This document shows positions 1-6,790 of a stretch of 12,049 bases of DNA, in pieces; the first letter of the stretch is position 1; the number at the start of each line of letters is the position of its first letter. The stretch spans positions 1 to 12,049 of the forward strand of contig JAYVOC010000115.1 of assembly GCA_043758125.1 (NCBI GenBank). Reading direction: 5' to 3'. This stretch comes from JANXSD01 sp043758125 (GTDB lineage: Bacteria; Bacteroidota; Bacteroidia; AKYH767-A; OLB10). The position numbers and the translations under genes were made by a program. The notes beneath the pieces were generated by a model, which was not told the origin of the DNA, searched no databases, and was given only the letters and a program-made list of their open reading frames with translations.

Positions 1-162
1 AGCCTTACTTTTTATTTTCGGCACTTCCATAATACCTTTACCTCTAAGAAAACTTAGAAGTTCGATCAACTATGCTTTTTATCGGACACTAGTGATAAAA
101 AATCAAACATTAACTTATAAAAATCTGTTTGTGAAAATCCAATTTCTATTAATGGTTGGAGC

Positions 163-195
163 AAAAAAAAGAGTCACACTTTCATGTAACTCTTT
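163..195 (-). terminator. Rho-independent terminator of the 214-717 gene
   Basis: Read on the minus strand, AAAGAGTTACA (195-185) and TGTGACTCTTT (178-168) form an 11-bp stem with one G-T pair and a six-base loop. The stem runs straight into further Ts down to 163. It lies 18 bases past the stop codon of the minus-strand gene, the position expected for an intrinsic terminator. Confidence 0.8.
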
Positions 196-213
196 AGGTT
201 TTGATAATGGGTA

Positions 214-717
214 TTAAAATGTTACTGTAATGGTTCCTTTCTGTTCCAATGGCATTGTTGTGCCACCGTCAAACATTGCGCTTTCAGCTGCTTGTTTCGC
301 TTTTGTGAGCAAATACTGACTCGTTGTGGTAGTTCCTTCTGCACCTGGATCAGCTTTAATTACATTTCCATATTTATTGATGGTGATAGAAACTACAACT
401 ATGCCTTTTTCCATGGTGAGGTTATCTACTCTTGGTTGTTTCGTTAATTTGCGACCAGGCATCACATAAGAAACACCTTTAGTCCCTGAGGCTGTACTTC
501 CACCTGAACTTGCTTTTACAGCGTCTCCAAATTGTATAGCACTAATTTCACCAACTTGAAATGTGATAATACTTCCTTTATGAAAAAAAGTAACTGTATT
601 GTCTTTAATCGATTGCAGTTCTCCCTCCATTTTCTCTCCATTTTTCATAATAATAGTATGTTGCGCGGAGGCATTAAAGCAAAAAAATAATAGAATTGAA
701 AGGATAAAATATTTCAT
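214..717 (-). CDS. Secreted protein with an N-terminal beta-rich domain and a TonB-C-like C-terminal domain
   Basis: 167 residues from the chosen ATG at 717. An in-frame ATG at 753 is rejected because it would add charged residues ahead of the signal peptide and lies inside the -7 element at 751-758. Residues 1-19 (MKYFILSILLFFCFNASAQ) form a typical Bacteroidota signal peptide ending in SAQ. Residues ~20-60 form a short beta-rich unit (MKNGEKMEGELQSIKDNTV, then FQVGEISAIQFG), resembling small domains common in Bacteroidota secreted proteins. After a Gly/Ser linker, residues ~90-167 resemble the TonB C-terminal fold: GRKLTKQPRVDN, then GIVVVSITINKYGNVIKAD, a helix, and a final GTITVTF strand. 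There is no membrane anchor or Pro-rich spacer, so it is unlikely to be a working TonB energy transducer. It is probably periplasmic. The fold is inferred by eye and the function is unknown. Confidence 0.75.
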   Translation of the reverse strand: MKYFILSILLFFCFNASAQHTIIMKNGEKMEGELQSIKDNTVTFFHKGSIITFQVGEISAIQFGDAVKASSGGSTASGTKGVSYVMPGRKLTKQPRVDNLTMEKGIVVVSITINKYGNVIKADPGAEGTTTTSQYLLTKAKQAAESAMFDGGTTMPLEQKGTITVTF

Positions 718-750
718 TTGGATAGTCGTCTTGTTTGTTTGATAACGCAT

Positions 751-758
751 CAAATTTA
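751..758 (-). promoter_or_regulatory. Putative -7 promoter element (TAAATTTG) for the 214-717 gene
   Basis: The minus strand reads TAAATTTG, matching the Bacteroidota sigma-ABfr -7 consensus TAnnTTTG, 33 bases upstream of the ATG at 717. No clear -33 TTG was found at the usual distance. A transcript starting just downstream would exclude the ATG at 753, which supports the 717 start. Confidence 0.45.
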
Positions 759-820
759 CAAATTATTGCCAGTATTCTGTCGTTTATATTTTGGCTTAAT
801 AACAAGCCGTTGTTAATTCT

Positions 821-828
821 TATCTTTG
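821..828 (+). promoter_or_regulatory. Putative -7 promoter element (TATCTTTG) for the ABC exporter
   Basis: TATCTTTG fits TAnnTTTG exactly and ends 7 bases before the ATG at 836, so the transcript would have almost no leader. This arrangement is common in Bacteroidota. A good -33 TTG is not seen at the usual spacing. A short inverted repeat, GGCTT-N6-AAGCC at 793-808, occupies the -33 side. Confidence 0.55.
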
Positions 829-835
829 CAAATCT

Positions 836-2620
836 ATGAAGCTACTCTACACTTATCTCAAGCCGTATTCAAAAATCATTTTCTTCGCGCTAATCCTTGC
901 GGCAATTAATCAGGTATTCTCTTTATTGGATCCATATATTTTCGGAAATATCATTGATCGGTTTGCAAATAAAGCAGCACTACTTTCTAAATCGCAATTT
1001 TTCCAAGTTGGTTATTGGTTACTTGCGGCAATGGGTGTCGCTTTTGTGAGCCGGGTTGCAAAAAATTTTCAGGATTATTATGTTAATGTGATTACTCAGA
1101 AATTAGGTGCAAAGATTTATGCTGATGGTGTTCGCCATAGTCTTGAATTATCGTATGAAGTTTTTGAAGATCAACGAAGCGGTGAAACATTAGGAAGGTT
1201 GCAAAAAGTAAGAGCTGATGTTGAAAAACTTGTGAATGCTGTAGTGAATATATTATTTACCTCACTCGTTGCAATTATTTTTGTTTGTGTTTATGCGGTA
1301 CATCTTCATTGGCTTATTGCACCACTTTATTTCGGAAGTGTTCCTATTATTGGAATAATTACTTTTTATCTGAGTAAGAAAGTAAAAAGGATTCAAAAGA
1401 TTATTGTTGCAGAAACGACAGCACTTGCAGGATCTACTACTGAATCATTAAGAAATATTGAGCTCGTTAAAAGTTTAGGCTTATCACAACAGGAAATTGA
1501 TCGCTTGAATACAACAACTGAGAAAATTTTAAAACTGGAACTGAAGAAAGTAAAATACATTCGAAGCATTAGTTTTATTCAAGGAACATTTGTTAATTTC
1601 TTAAGAACTGCAATCCTGTTTGTGATGTTGTATCTTATTTTTGAAAAACAAATTACAGTCGGACAGTTAATGACAATGTTATTTTATTCTTTCTTTATTT
1701 TCGGTCCATTACAAGAATTAGGAAATATTATTTCAATATATCGTGAAGCAGAAGTTTCGCTTGAAATTTATCAGGATATTTTGAATATGAAACCGGAACC
1801 TCGTCCTGAGCATCCTATTAAATTAGGCCCAATTACTCAATTTGAATTTGATCATGTTTCATTCAAGCATCAATCAGCGAATTCAAATGCAGTTACGAAT
1901 ATTTCTTTTGCTACAAATATTGGACAAACGGTTGCATTTGTCGGACCATCAGGATCAGGTAAAACCACTTTAGTAAAATTACTTGTTGGATTATATCGCC
2001 CTCCAAGCGGAAAAATTCTTTACAATGGCATTAGTTCAAAAGATATAAATTTAGATGAGTTAAGAGCGCAGATTGGTTTAGTAACTCAGGATACACAATT
2101 ATTTTCTGGGACAATTCGCGAAAATTTATTGTTTGTAGCACCAAATGCTACAGATGATGAATGTTTGTCGATGTTGAATAAGGCATCGTTAGGGAATTTG
2201 CTTGCACGAGCTGAAAAAGGATTAGATACAGTGATAGGCGAAGGTGGAGTGAAAGTATCTGGCGGAGAAAAACAGCGATTGTCAATTGCGCGAGCATTGT
2301 TACGTCAGCCATCATTACTTGTATTTGATGAAGCTACCTCAGCATTGGATTCACTAACTGAAGAAGAGATTTCGGAAACAGTGCGTAGTATTTCTGATAA
2401 TAGAAAGCATATAACAATATTAATTGCTCATCGTTTATCAACGGTCATGCATTCTGATACAATCCATGTTTTAGAGATGGGACAAATTGTAGAATCAGGT
2501 AGGCATGAGGAGTTGTTAGAGTTAAAAGGATTATATTATGCAATGTGGCGTCAGCAGATTGGAGAAAGGAAAAGAGTAGGACCTACCTCCAATGAAAAAG
2601 TAATGGAAAAAATGATATGA
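836..2620 (+). CDS. ABC exporter, fused permease and ATPase (MsbA/multidrug type)
   Basis: A 594-residue half-transporter that would work as a homodimer in the inner membrane, exporting a lipid, drug or peptide on ATP hydrolysis. The membrane domain covers residues ~1-310, with hydrophobic segments near 14-35, 57-73, 135-155, 158-180, 252-270 and 278-300. The nucleotide-binding domain (~335-575) is complete: Walker A GPSGSGKTT (370-378), Q-loop Gln418, signature VSGGEKQ (474-480), Walker B LLVFDEA with catalytic Glu499, D-loop SALD (502-505), and H-loop His532. The length is normal for the family and nothing suggests inactivation. No peptidase C39 domain is present. The substrate cannot be told from the sequence. 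The 3' end overlaps a Nudix hydrolase gene by four bases, so the two are probably co-translated. Confidence 0.95.
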   Translation: MKLLYTYLKPYSKIIFFALILAAINQVFSLLDPYIFGNIIDRFANKAALLSKSQFFQVGYWLLAAMGVAFVSRVAKNFQDYYVNVITQKLGAKIYADGVRHSLELSYEVFEDQRSGETLGRLQKVRADVEKLVNAVVNILFTSLVAIIFVCVYAVHLHWLIAPLYFGSVPIIGIITFYLSKKVKRIQKIIVAETTALAGSTTESLRNIELVKSLGLSQQEIDRLNTTTEKILKLELKKVKYIRSISFIQGTFVNFLRTAILFVMLYLIFEKQITVGQLMTMLFYSFFIFGPLQELGNIISIYREAEVSLEIYQDILNMKPEPRPEHPIKLGPITQFEFDHVSFKHQSANSNAVTNISFATNIGQTVAFVGPSGSGKTTLVKLLVGLYRPPSGKILYNGISSKDINLDELRAQIGLVTQDTQLFSGTIRENLLFVAPNATDDECLSMLNKASLGNLLARAEKGLDTVIGEGGVKVSGGEKQRLSIARALLRQPSLLVFDEATSALDSLTEEEISETVRSISDNRKHITILIAHRLSTVMHSDTIHVLEMGQIVESGRHEELLELKGLYYAMWRQQIGERKRVGPTSNEKVMEKMI

Positions 2621-3252
2621 GTCAATTTGTGTTTGATAAACTAATAGCAAAAATCAAGAAAATTTCAGACATTGATTTACCAGGTATTGAAGCGCATCAA
2701 AAGATGGCACCTCAACATCGATTTTCAACAAGCTATTATTTAGAAAGAGAAAAAGAATATCGAAATGCTGGTGTATTGTTGCTTTTTTTTCCTGATGAGA
2801 ACAGAAATACAAGGTTAGTACTTATCGAAAGAACAGGAGGTAATTTTGTTCATGCTAATCAAATTAGTTTTCCTGGCGGAAAAGTAGAAACGGATGATGA
2901 AAATTTTGAAGCAACTGCATTACGAGAAACATTTGAAGAAATAGGAGTGAAGCAAGAACAAATAGAAGTTATTGGAAATTTGAGTTCAATTTATATTCCT
3001 CCAAGTAAATTTCTAGTTCATCCATTTATTGGAATCACACCTAAAGCACCAAAATTTGTATTGAGTAAAGAGGAAGTAGTTCAAGTTCTGATTCCTGAAT
3101 TAAGTGATTTTATAGATGATAAAAACATATTGATTGGTGATTTTTCTAATTCTCAAGGTAATATTAGTAATACTCCTTATTATTTTATAGAAGGGAAAAA
3201 AATATGGGGAGCAACAGCGATGATGATTAGTGAATTAATGACTTTAATATAA
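2617..3252 (+). CDS. Nudix hydrolase, CoA pyrophosphatase type
   Basis: 211 residues. The start ATG overlaps the ABC exporter stop (ATGA, 2617-2620), which points to translational coupling. The segment LIERTGGNFVHANQISFPGG (69-88) has the layout of the UPF0035 motif, which marks CoA-type Nudix enzymes such as E. coli NudL and yeast Pcd1. The Nudix box follows: Gly87-Gly88, then ALRETFEEIGV (101-111), with Glu104, Glu107 and Glu108 as the expected metal ligands. The box has one residue more than the standard G-x5-E spacing, as is usual in this subgroup. Family knowledge suggests cleavage of CoA or its derivatives to 3',5'-ADP and a phosphopantetheine product in the cytosol. Substrate assignment is by motif only. 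No functional link to the exporter is evident beyond co-transcription. Confidence 0.9.
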   Translation: MSQFVFDKLIAKIKKISDIDLPGIEAHQKMAPQHRFSTSYYLEREKEYRNAGVLLLFFPDENRNTRLVLIERTGGNFVHANQISFPGGKVETDDENFEATALRETFEEIGVKQEQIEVIGNLSSIYIPPSKFLVHPFIGITPKAPKFVLSKEEVVQVLIPELSDFIDDKNILIGDFSNSQGNISNTPYYFIEGKKIWGATAMMISELMTLI

Positions 3253-3270
3253 TTATTGGAGACTTATTAA

Positions 3271-3306
3271 AAGCAATAAAGAAGGCGCTAGCCTTCTTTA
3301 TTGCTT
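3271..3306. terminator. Perfect 16-bp hairpin between convergent genes, likely bidirectional terminator
   Basis: The arm at 3271-3286 (AAGCAATAAAGAAGGC) is perfectly complementary to 3291-3306, leaving a four-base GCTA loop. It begins 18 bases after the Nudix stop and ends 24 bases before the stop of the facing lipoprotein gene. There is no long T tract; on the minus strand it is followed by TTAATAAG, on the plus strand by AAGAC. A two-way terminator or transcript-end stabiliser is the likeliest role. Confidence 0.65.
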
Positions 3307-3330
3307 AAGACAAAGGGAATTAATTCAAAA

Positions 3331-4230
3331 TTAATTCCAATCTTTTACAGAACCTAATTGTGCTTCTTGAACATTTATTACTTCATTTGTTGAAGTGTTT
3401 GTTAAAAAAGTAATAATCATTAAATTACTATTTGCATCTAATTTTCTTGGCATATCTGTTCTTAAATGATAAATGTATTTTCCTCCGGGTACATTCGCTG
3501 CTGGATTAATACCATCTCCTAAAGGATTAGTTAATAATTTTGAAAGAACATTGTAATGAGTGTAATTCCATATTGGATTTCCTAAGTGATAAAATACACT
3601 AGAAGAATTATTATTAAATGCGTTTGCTTGTTGTAAGTTTAAATTTGTATTTGTAACACGATCTTCAACAATATATGCAGTAACATTAAAACTTCCTGGA
3701 AGTGTTGCTAAGAATCCGCAATGAATATAAATATCTGCAATACGATTTGATACAGATGAAGTTATTGCTAACCCGCAATTAGGTGTTGATGATAACGATA
3801 ATGCAACATTATTTGGGAAGGATTTTGAATCCATAAATGTTAAGCCATTATACGCTTTACGATCAATTGTTCCAGTTGGAATAGTAGGATTAGGATTACC
3901 TAATTGATTTAGGATTCTACCTGTTTGAAGTGTTGCTAAAGGATCATTGTAATGCATTCCCAATGAGTAAACGCGATCGCGGTAGGATTGTACTATTCTT
4001 TGTAGATTGTCATTAGCTTCAGGAACAAATCCATTGGTGGTACCTATGTATTCTTCCACCAAAATCTTTTTAAGGAATTTTGTTGGAAGCGGGCTTACCG
4101 CTGTAATTCCTGAACTGGAATTTCTGTTTGTTGGTGATTGTAATTCAGCTGCTGGATTTGAGCTGTCATCTTTTTGGCATGAGGAGAAGAGAAATCCTGT
4201 ACTAGCAATTAATAGAAGTAGTTTTTTCAT
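3331..4230 (-). CDS. Omp28-like lipoprotein with both thioredoxin-motif cysteines lost
   Basis: 299 residues from the ATG at 4230; an upstream in-frame ATG (4293) is rejected because it precedes a complete lipoprotein signal. MKKLLLLIASTGFLFSSC ends in a lipobox with Cys18. The following QKDDSS matches the lysine-acidic surface-export signal described for Bacteroidota lipoproteins. Residues ~53-70 (KKILVEEYIGTTNGFVP) align with the Omp28 opening LLEEFTG-x2-C-x2-CP, but Asn66 and Val69 stand where the two cysteines belong, so thiol redox chemistry is excluded. The C-terminal half is beta-rich, with HCGF, GNPIWNYTHYNVL, PLGDGI and a final INVQEAQLGSVKDWN. These blocks are shared with the neighbour at 4447-5331, marking tandem paralogues. 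Probably a surface-exposed outer-membrane lipoprotein; function unknown. Confidence 0.8.
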   Translation of the reverse strand: MKKLLLLIASTGFLFSSCQKDDSSNPAAELQSPTNRNSSSGITAVSPLPTKFLKKILVEEYIGTTNGFVPEANDNLQRIVQSYRDRVYSLGMHYNDPLATLQTGRILNQLGNPNPTIPTGTIDRKAYNGLTFMDSKSFPNNVALSLSSTPNCGLAITSSVSNRIADIYIHCGFLATLPGSFNVTAYIVEDRVTNTNLNLQQANAFNNNSSSVFYHLGNPIWNYTHYNVLSKLLTNPLGDGINPAANVPGGKYIYHLRTDMPRKLDANSNLMIITFLTNTSTNEVINVQEAQLGSVKDWN

Positions 4231-4393
4231 GTTGGTATGAATTAAATTCGGATATGACAATTTTACTATTCTTTGAAAAGTAAAATGAATCAATTGTAAA
4301 GAATTCTTACATGTTGAATTTATTAATGCATAATTTATATTGAAAAAACAATCATAAAAAAATTTTAAGTTGCATTACTTTTATTAAAAATAA

Positions 4394-4425
4394 AAGAGGA
4401 AGATTGAATGAACAACCTTCCTCTT
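4394..4425 (-). terminator. Rho-independent terminator of the 4447-5331 lipoprotein gene
   Basis: Arms at 4394-4406 and 4413-4425 pair over 13 bases with one mismatch (core AAGAGGAAG/CTTCCTCTT) around a six-base loop. On the minus strand the stem continues into TTTATTTTTAATAA. It lies 21 bases past the stop codon. It implies that the two paralogous lipoprotein genes are transcribed at least partly separately. Confidence 0.75.
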
Positions 4426-4427
4426 AA

Positions 4428-4451
4428 AAATGTATTAATAAATGTATTAAT
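4428..4451. repeat. 12-bp tandem duplication spanning a stop codon
   Basis: AAATGTATTAAT occurs twice in perfect tandem (4428-4439 and 4440-4451). The minus-strand lipoprotein stop codon (4447-4449) lies in the second copy, so the repeat carries a duplicated stop region and extends the 3' untranslated part. Probably replication slippage in AT-rich DNA. Confidence 0.8.
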
Positions 4452-5331
4452 CCCAATTTTTTGTAGTCCCTAATTTTGATTTTTGTACATTAATAATTGG
4501 TTGTTCAGTTGCGATTGTACCTGTTTTACTTATGAAAGCAACAATATTTAAATCATTTGATTTATAAGCAGCAATGTTTATGGTGTAGGTTTTAATATAC
4601 TCTCCACCTTTTATAACTTTCGGCACTGGAATCGCATCACCCAACGGTGCACTTAGCACATTTCGTAAAACATAATTGTGATTAAAGTTTATGATTGGAT
4701 CGCCTGCACCAAAATAAGGGTGACCAGTTGACGTGTTATATGAGTTGCGTTGATCATATAAAGAACCGTTTCCTATTACATTATTTTCGCATAAGTAAAC
4801 AGTAAGTGAATAATTTCCTGCTAAAGTTTGGTTGAAACCACAATGAACTTCAACGGTTGCTGTTGTTCCTGTTATTGTTGATTTTATGGATAATCCTGCT
4901 CCTGCGGATTTTGTTTTTATTACATCATAATTGGATTGCCATTGCGTTCTGTTTAAAATGACTGTACTTAATGATGCTGTTCTATTTATTAATGCAGACG
5001 GAAACATGGCGCCATTACCATTATTAAACGTTGTATATAATGTTGTATATTGATTTAATTCCATCGCATCACTATAATGAATTTCAACTGGAATTGATGT
5101 GTTCGGATTAGCAGCAAGAATATTATCCATCTTCACAAAACCATCAGGACATTGCGCTTGGCTTGCACCAGTAAATTCCTCTAATAGTACCTTCTGGCTA
5201 AATGTTGTTGGTACTGTTGATGTGTTACCGCCACTTCCATTGTCGGGCGTAGGTGTGGTGCTGCTATCATCTTTTTTACAAGAGATAAATGACACAAGAA
5301 GCACAGCGTAAATAATGAATATTTTTTTCAT
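4447..5331 (-). CDS. Omp28-like lipoprotein with one remaining thioredoxin-motif cysteine
   Basis: 294 residues from the ATG at 5331; the ATG at 5373 is rejected because it precedes a complete lipoprotein signal. MKKIFIIYAVLLVSFISC ends in a lipobox at Cys18 and is followed by KKDDSS, resembling the Bacteroidota surface-export signal. Residues 46-62 (QKVLLEEFTGASQAQCP) are the Omp28/thioredoxin-like opening. The first cysteine of CxxCP is replaced by Gln58 and the second is kept as Cys61. The C-terminal part has VEVHCGFNQTLAGNYSLTVY, GDPIINFNHNYVLR, PLGDAIP and the ending INVQKSKLGTTKNWD, all matched in the gene at 3331-4230. A single active-site cysteine cannot do ordinary disulfide exchange by itself. 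Probably a surface lipoprotein of unknown binding function. A terminator follows the stop codon. Confidence 0.82.
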   Translation of the reverse strand: MKKIFIIYAVLLVSFISCKKDDSSTTPTPDNGSGGNTSTVPTTFSQKVLLEEFTGASQAQCPDGFVKMDNILAANPNTSIPVEIHYSDAMELNQYTTLYTTFNNGNGAMFPSALINRTASLSTVILNRTQWQSNYDVIKTKSAGAGLSIKSTITGTTATVEVHCGFNQTLAGNYSLTVYLCENNVIGNGSLYDQRNSYNTSTGHPYFGAGDPIINFNHNYVLRNVLSAPLGDAIPVPKVIKGGEYIKTYTINIAAYKSNDLNIVAFISKTGTIATEQPIINVQKSKLGTTKNWD

Positions 5332-5565
5332 GATGAGGCAAGTTAGTTTACATTGAAGTATTAAATGGAACATTTATATGAATAATATCACAATTTATAC
5401 GGATTTTATTTTTACATGTTAGCTTAATAGTGATCTATGTAAGGTTTTTAAAATTATCGATAAAAAATTTAGTCTTATCAACGATATAACGATCATATTT
5501 ATTCAATACATGAAATAATCAAGTGATATACAAGCTTTTTAAAATGTAAGATCTTTTGGAATTTA

Positions 5566-5573
5566 TATCTTTG
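5566..5573 (+). promoter_or_regulatory. Putative -7 promoter element (TATCTTTG) for the second Nudix gene
   Basis: TATCTTTG matches the Bacteroidota -7 consensus 16 bases before the ATG at 5590. A purine run GAGGGA (5575-5580) lies between them, a possible weak ribosome-binding site. No convincing -33 TTG was found at the usual spacing. Confidence 0.5.
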
Positions 5574-5589
5574 TGAGGGAAAAAATCAC

Positions 5590-6051
5590 ATGAAAGACGA
5601 TAAGCATTTCAATATCCGTGTTTACGCTTTGCTCATCAATATAAATAAAGAAATATTGATTGCGGAGGAATATCACTATAGCACTTTCATGCGAAAATTT
5701 CCTGGAGGTGGTTTGCAATTTGGTGAAAGCACAACCGATTGCCTTCGACGTGAATTACGAGAAGAATTAGGAATTGAAATTGGTAATATAGAACATCATC
5801 ATACTACAGATATTTTTGTGCAATCCGCATTTAATAGTAACCACCAAGTCATCGGCGTTTATTATGCTACCGTAGCTCCTGATAATCTGATAAATAAGTA
5901 TAGAGAGAATTATGCTCAACCAAGTACAGAAGGCGAAGAGCGTTTTCGGTGGATTGCTCTAGATAAAATTAGTGTTGATGATTTTACATTTCCAATAGAC
6001 AAACAAGCGATAGAAATTTTTCTAAATAAAATTAGAAATGAATCATTCTAA
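5590..6051 (+). CDS. Nudix hydrolase, substrate unknown
   Basis: 153 residues, single-domain and probably cytosolic, with no signal peptide. The canonical Nudix box G-x5-E-x7-RE-U-x-EE-x-GU is fully present: GGGLQFGE, then LRRELREELGI, at about residues 40-62. All metal-binding glutamates are kept. The N-terminal strand RVYALLININKEILIAEE and the later HHHTTDIFVQSAF and VIGVYYATVAP strands fit a small compact Nudix fold. The C-terminal RFRWIALDKI motif is also common in the family. Such proteins hydrolyse nucleoside diphosphate derivatives, but no subgroup motif lets me name the substrate. It is unrelated in subgroup to the Nudix enzyme at 2617-3252. It appears monocistronic, and its stop codon directly abuts the stop codon of the convergent RlpA-like gene. 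Confidence 0.9.
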   Translation: MKDDKHFNIRVYALLININKEILIAEEYHYSTFMRKFPGGGLQFGESTTDCLRRELREELGIEIGNIEHHHTTDIFVQSAFNSNHQVIGVYYATVAPDNLINKYRENYAQPSTEGEERFRWIALDKISVDDFTFPIDKQAIEIFLNKIRNESF

Positions 6052-6750
6052 TTATTTAAACATTCTTACATCCATAAACCCTTTTCGTTCGAAATAATCT
6101 ATTTGCTCTTTTGCAATTTTTTTATTGCTTATTCCAGTAATTACTAAGTGATAGATTCTATAATTTGCTAAGCCTTGTCCAACAATTAATACCTTGTCAA
6201 TATCTTCTTCTAAATAAATTTCATTAGCTACATACAACATGTGAATCAAATCATTTGTTCGCCAAAGTGAAATAGAAGTATTGCTTAATGATTCAGGATT
6301 TCCCAGGCAATCATTTACATCATTACAATTGAAAATACTATCGATTTCTTTAGTGTGTTGTATAATGTTTAGTACTTCTAATTTTACGGATGCTAGCCCA
6401 TGCATATAACTACCAATTCTTCTTGCTGCAGACTCTGATAAATCAATAATTCTAGATTTTACAAATGGTCCACGATCATTTACACGAACAGTAACCGACA
6501 AATTATTTTTTTGATTCGTAACTCTTAAGTAAGTGTTAAATGGAAGTGCACGATGTGCTGCAGTGAAATCCGCATTTCTAAAAATTTCACCACTCGCTGT
6601 TTTGCGTCCATCAAATTCATCACCATAATACGAAGCTTTACCTTGCTGAAAAGTAGATTTTAATTGTTTTTTTTGCGGCTGTACAAATAATAATAACAGC
6701 AACATCTGCAAACTAAGAAGTAAAGTTTTAACGAAGCCGAATCCTGTCAT
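6052..6750 (-). CDS. rlpA: RlpA-like septal ring lytic transglycosylase
   Basis: 232 residues. A hydrophobic stretch at ~5-23 acts as signal peptide or anchor; no lipobox cysteine is seen, unlike E. coli RlpA. The double-psi beta-barrel domain (~36-127) is well preserved: GKASYYGDEFDGRKTASGE, AAHRALPFNTYLRVTN, VRVNDRGPFVKSRIIDLS and VKLEVL. Glu55, His66 and Asp92 match residues implicated in the lytic transglycosylase activity of Pseudomonas RlpA, which cleaves glycan strands lacking stem peptides. Residues ~128-175 form a spacer with two cysteines (142, 148). The end (about 180-232: NYRIYHLVITGI, then YFERKGFMDVRMFK) looks like a divergent SPOR domain, which would bind denuded septal glycans. 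Expected in the cell envelope. The preceding gene is 40 bases upstream on the same strand; the convergent Nudix gene touches its stop. Confidence 0.88.
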   Translation of the reverse strand: MTGFGFVKTLLLSLQMLLLLLFVQPQKKQLKSTFQQGKASYYGDEFDGRKTASGEIFRNADFTAAHRALPFNTYLRVTNQKNNLSVTVRVNDRGPFVKSRIIDLSESAARRIGSYMHGLASVKLEVLNIIQHTKEIDSIFNCNDVNDCLGNPESLSNTSISLWRTNDLIHMLYVANEIYLEEDIDKVLIVGQGLANYRIYHLVITGISNKKIAKEQIDYFERKGFMDVRMFK

Positions 6751-6790
6751 GCTGTAAAAATAGCATCATTATGATATGAATGGTAATAAT

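Noticed and set aside
1..30. Possible gene start on the minus strand (MEVPKIKSKA) with AGAGG about ten bases upstream.
   Set aside because: Only ten codons are visible before the edge. A real gene cannot be told from chance without the sequence to the left.
76..105. TTTTTATCGGACACTAGTG resembles an insertion-sequence end.
   Set aside because: This is an impression from memory only. No matching inverted end, target duplication or transposase lies beside it.
2..217. Open plus-strand frame of about 71 codons entering from the left edge.
   Set aside because: It shows no start within the window, no recognisable motif, and runs through the terminator of the facing gene. It is more likely chance openness in AT-rich DNA.
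4007..4240. Plus-strand open frame of 77 codons.
   Set aside because: It lies opposite the well-supported lipoprotein gene and has no family-like features.
4265..4300. TACTTTTC upstream of the 3331-4230 gene as a -7 element.
   Set aside because: It misses the final G of TAnnTTTG and has no TTG at the usual spacing.
5099..5311. Plus-strand open frame of 70 codons.
   Set aside because: It is a shadow of the lipoprotein gene at 4447-5331, which has a clear signal peptide and paralogue.
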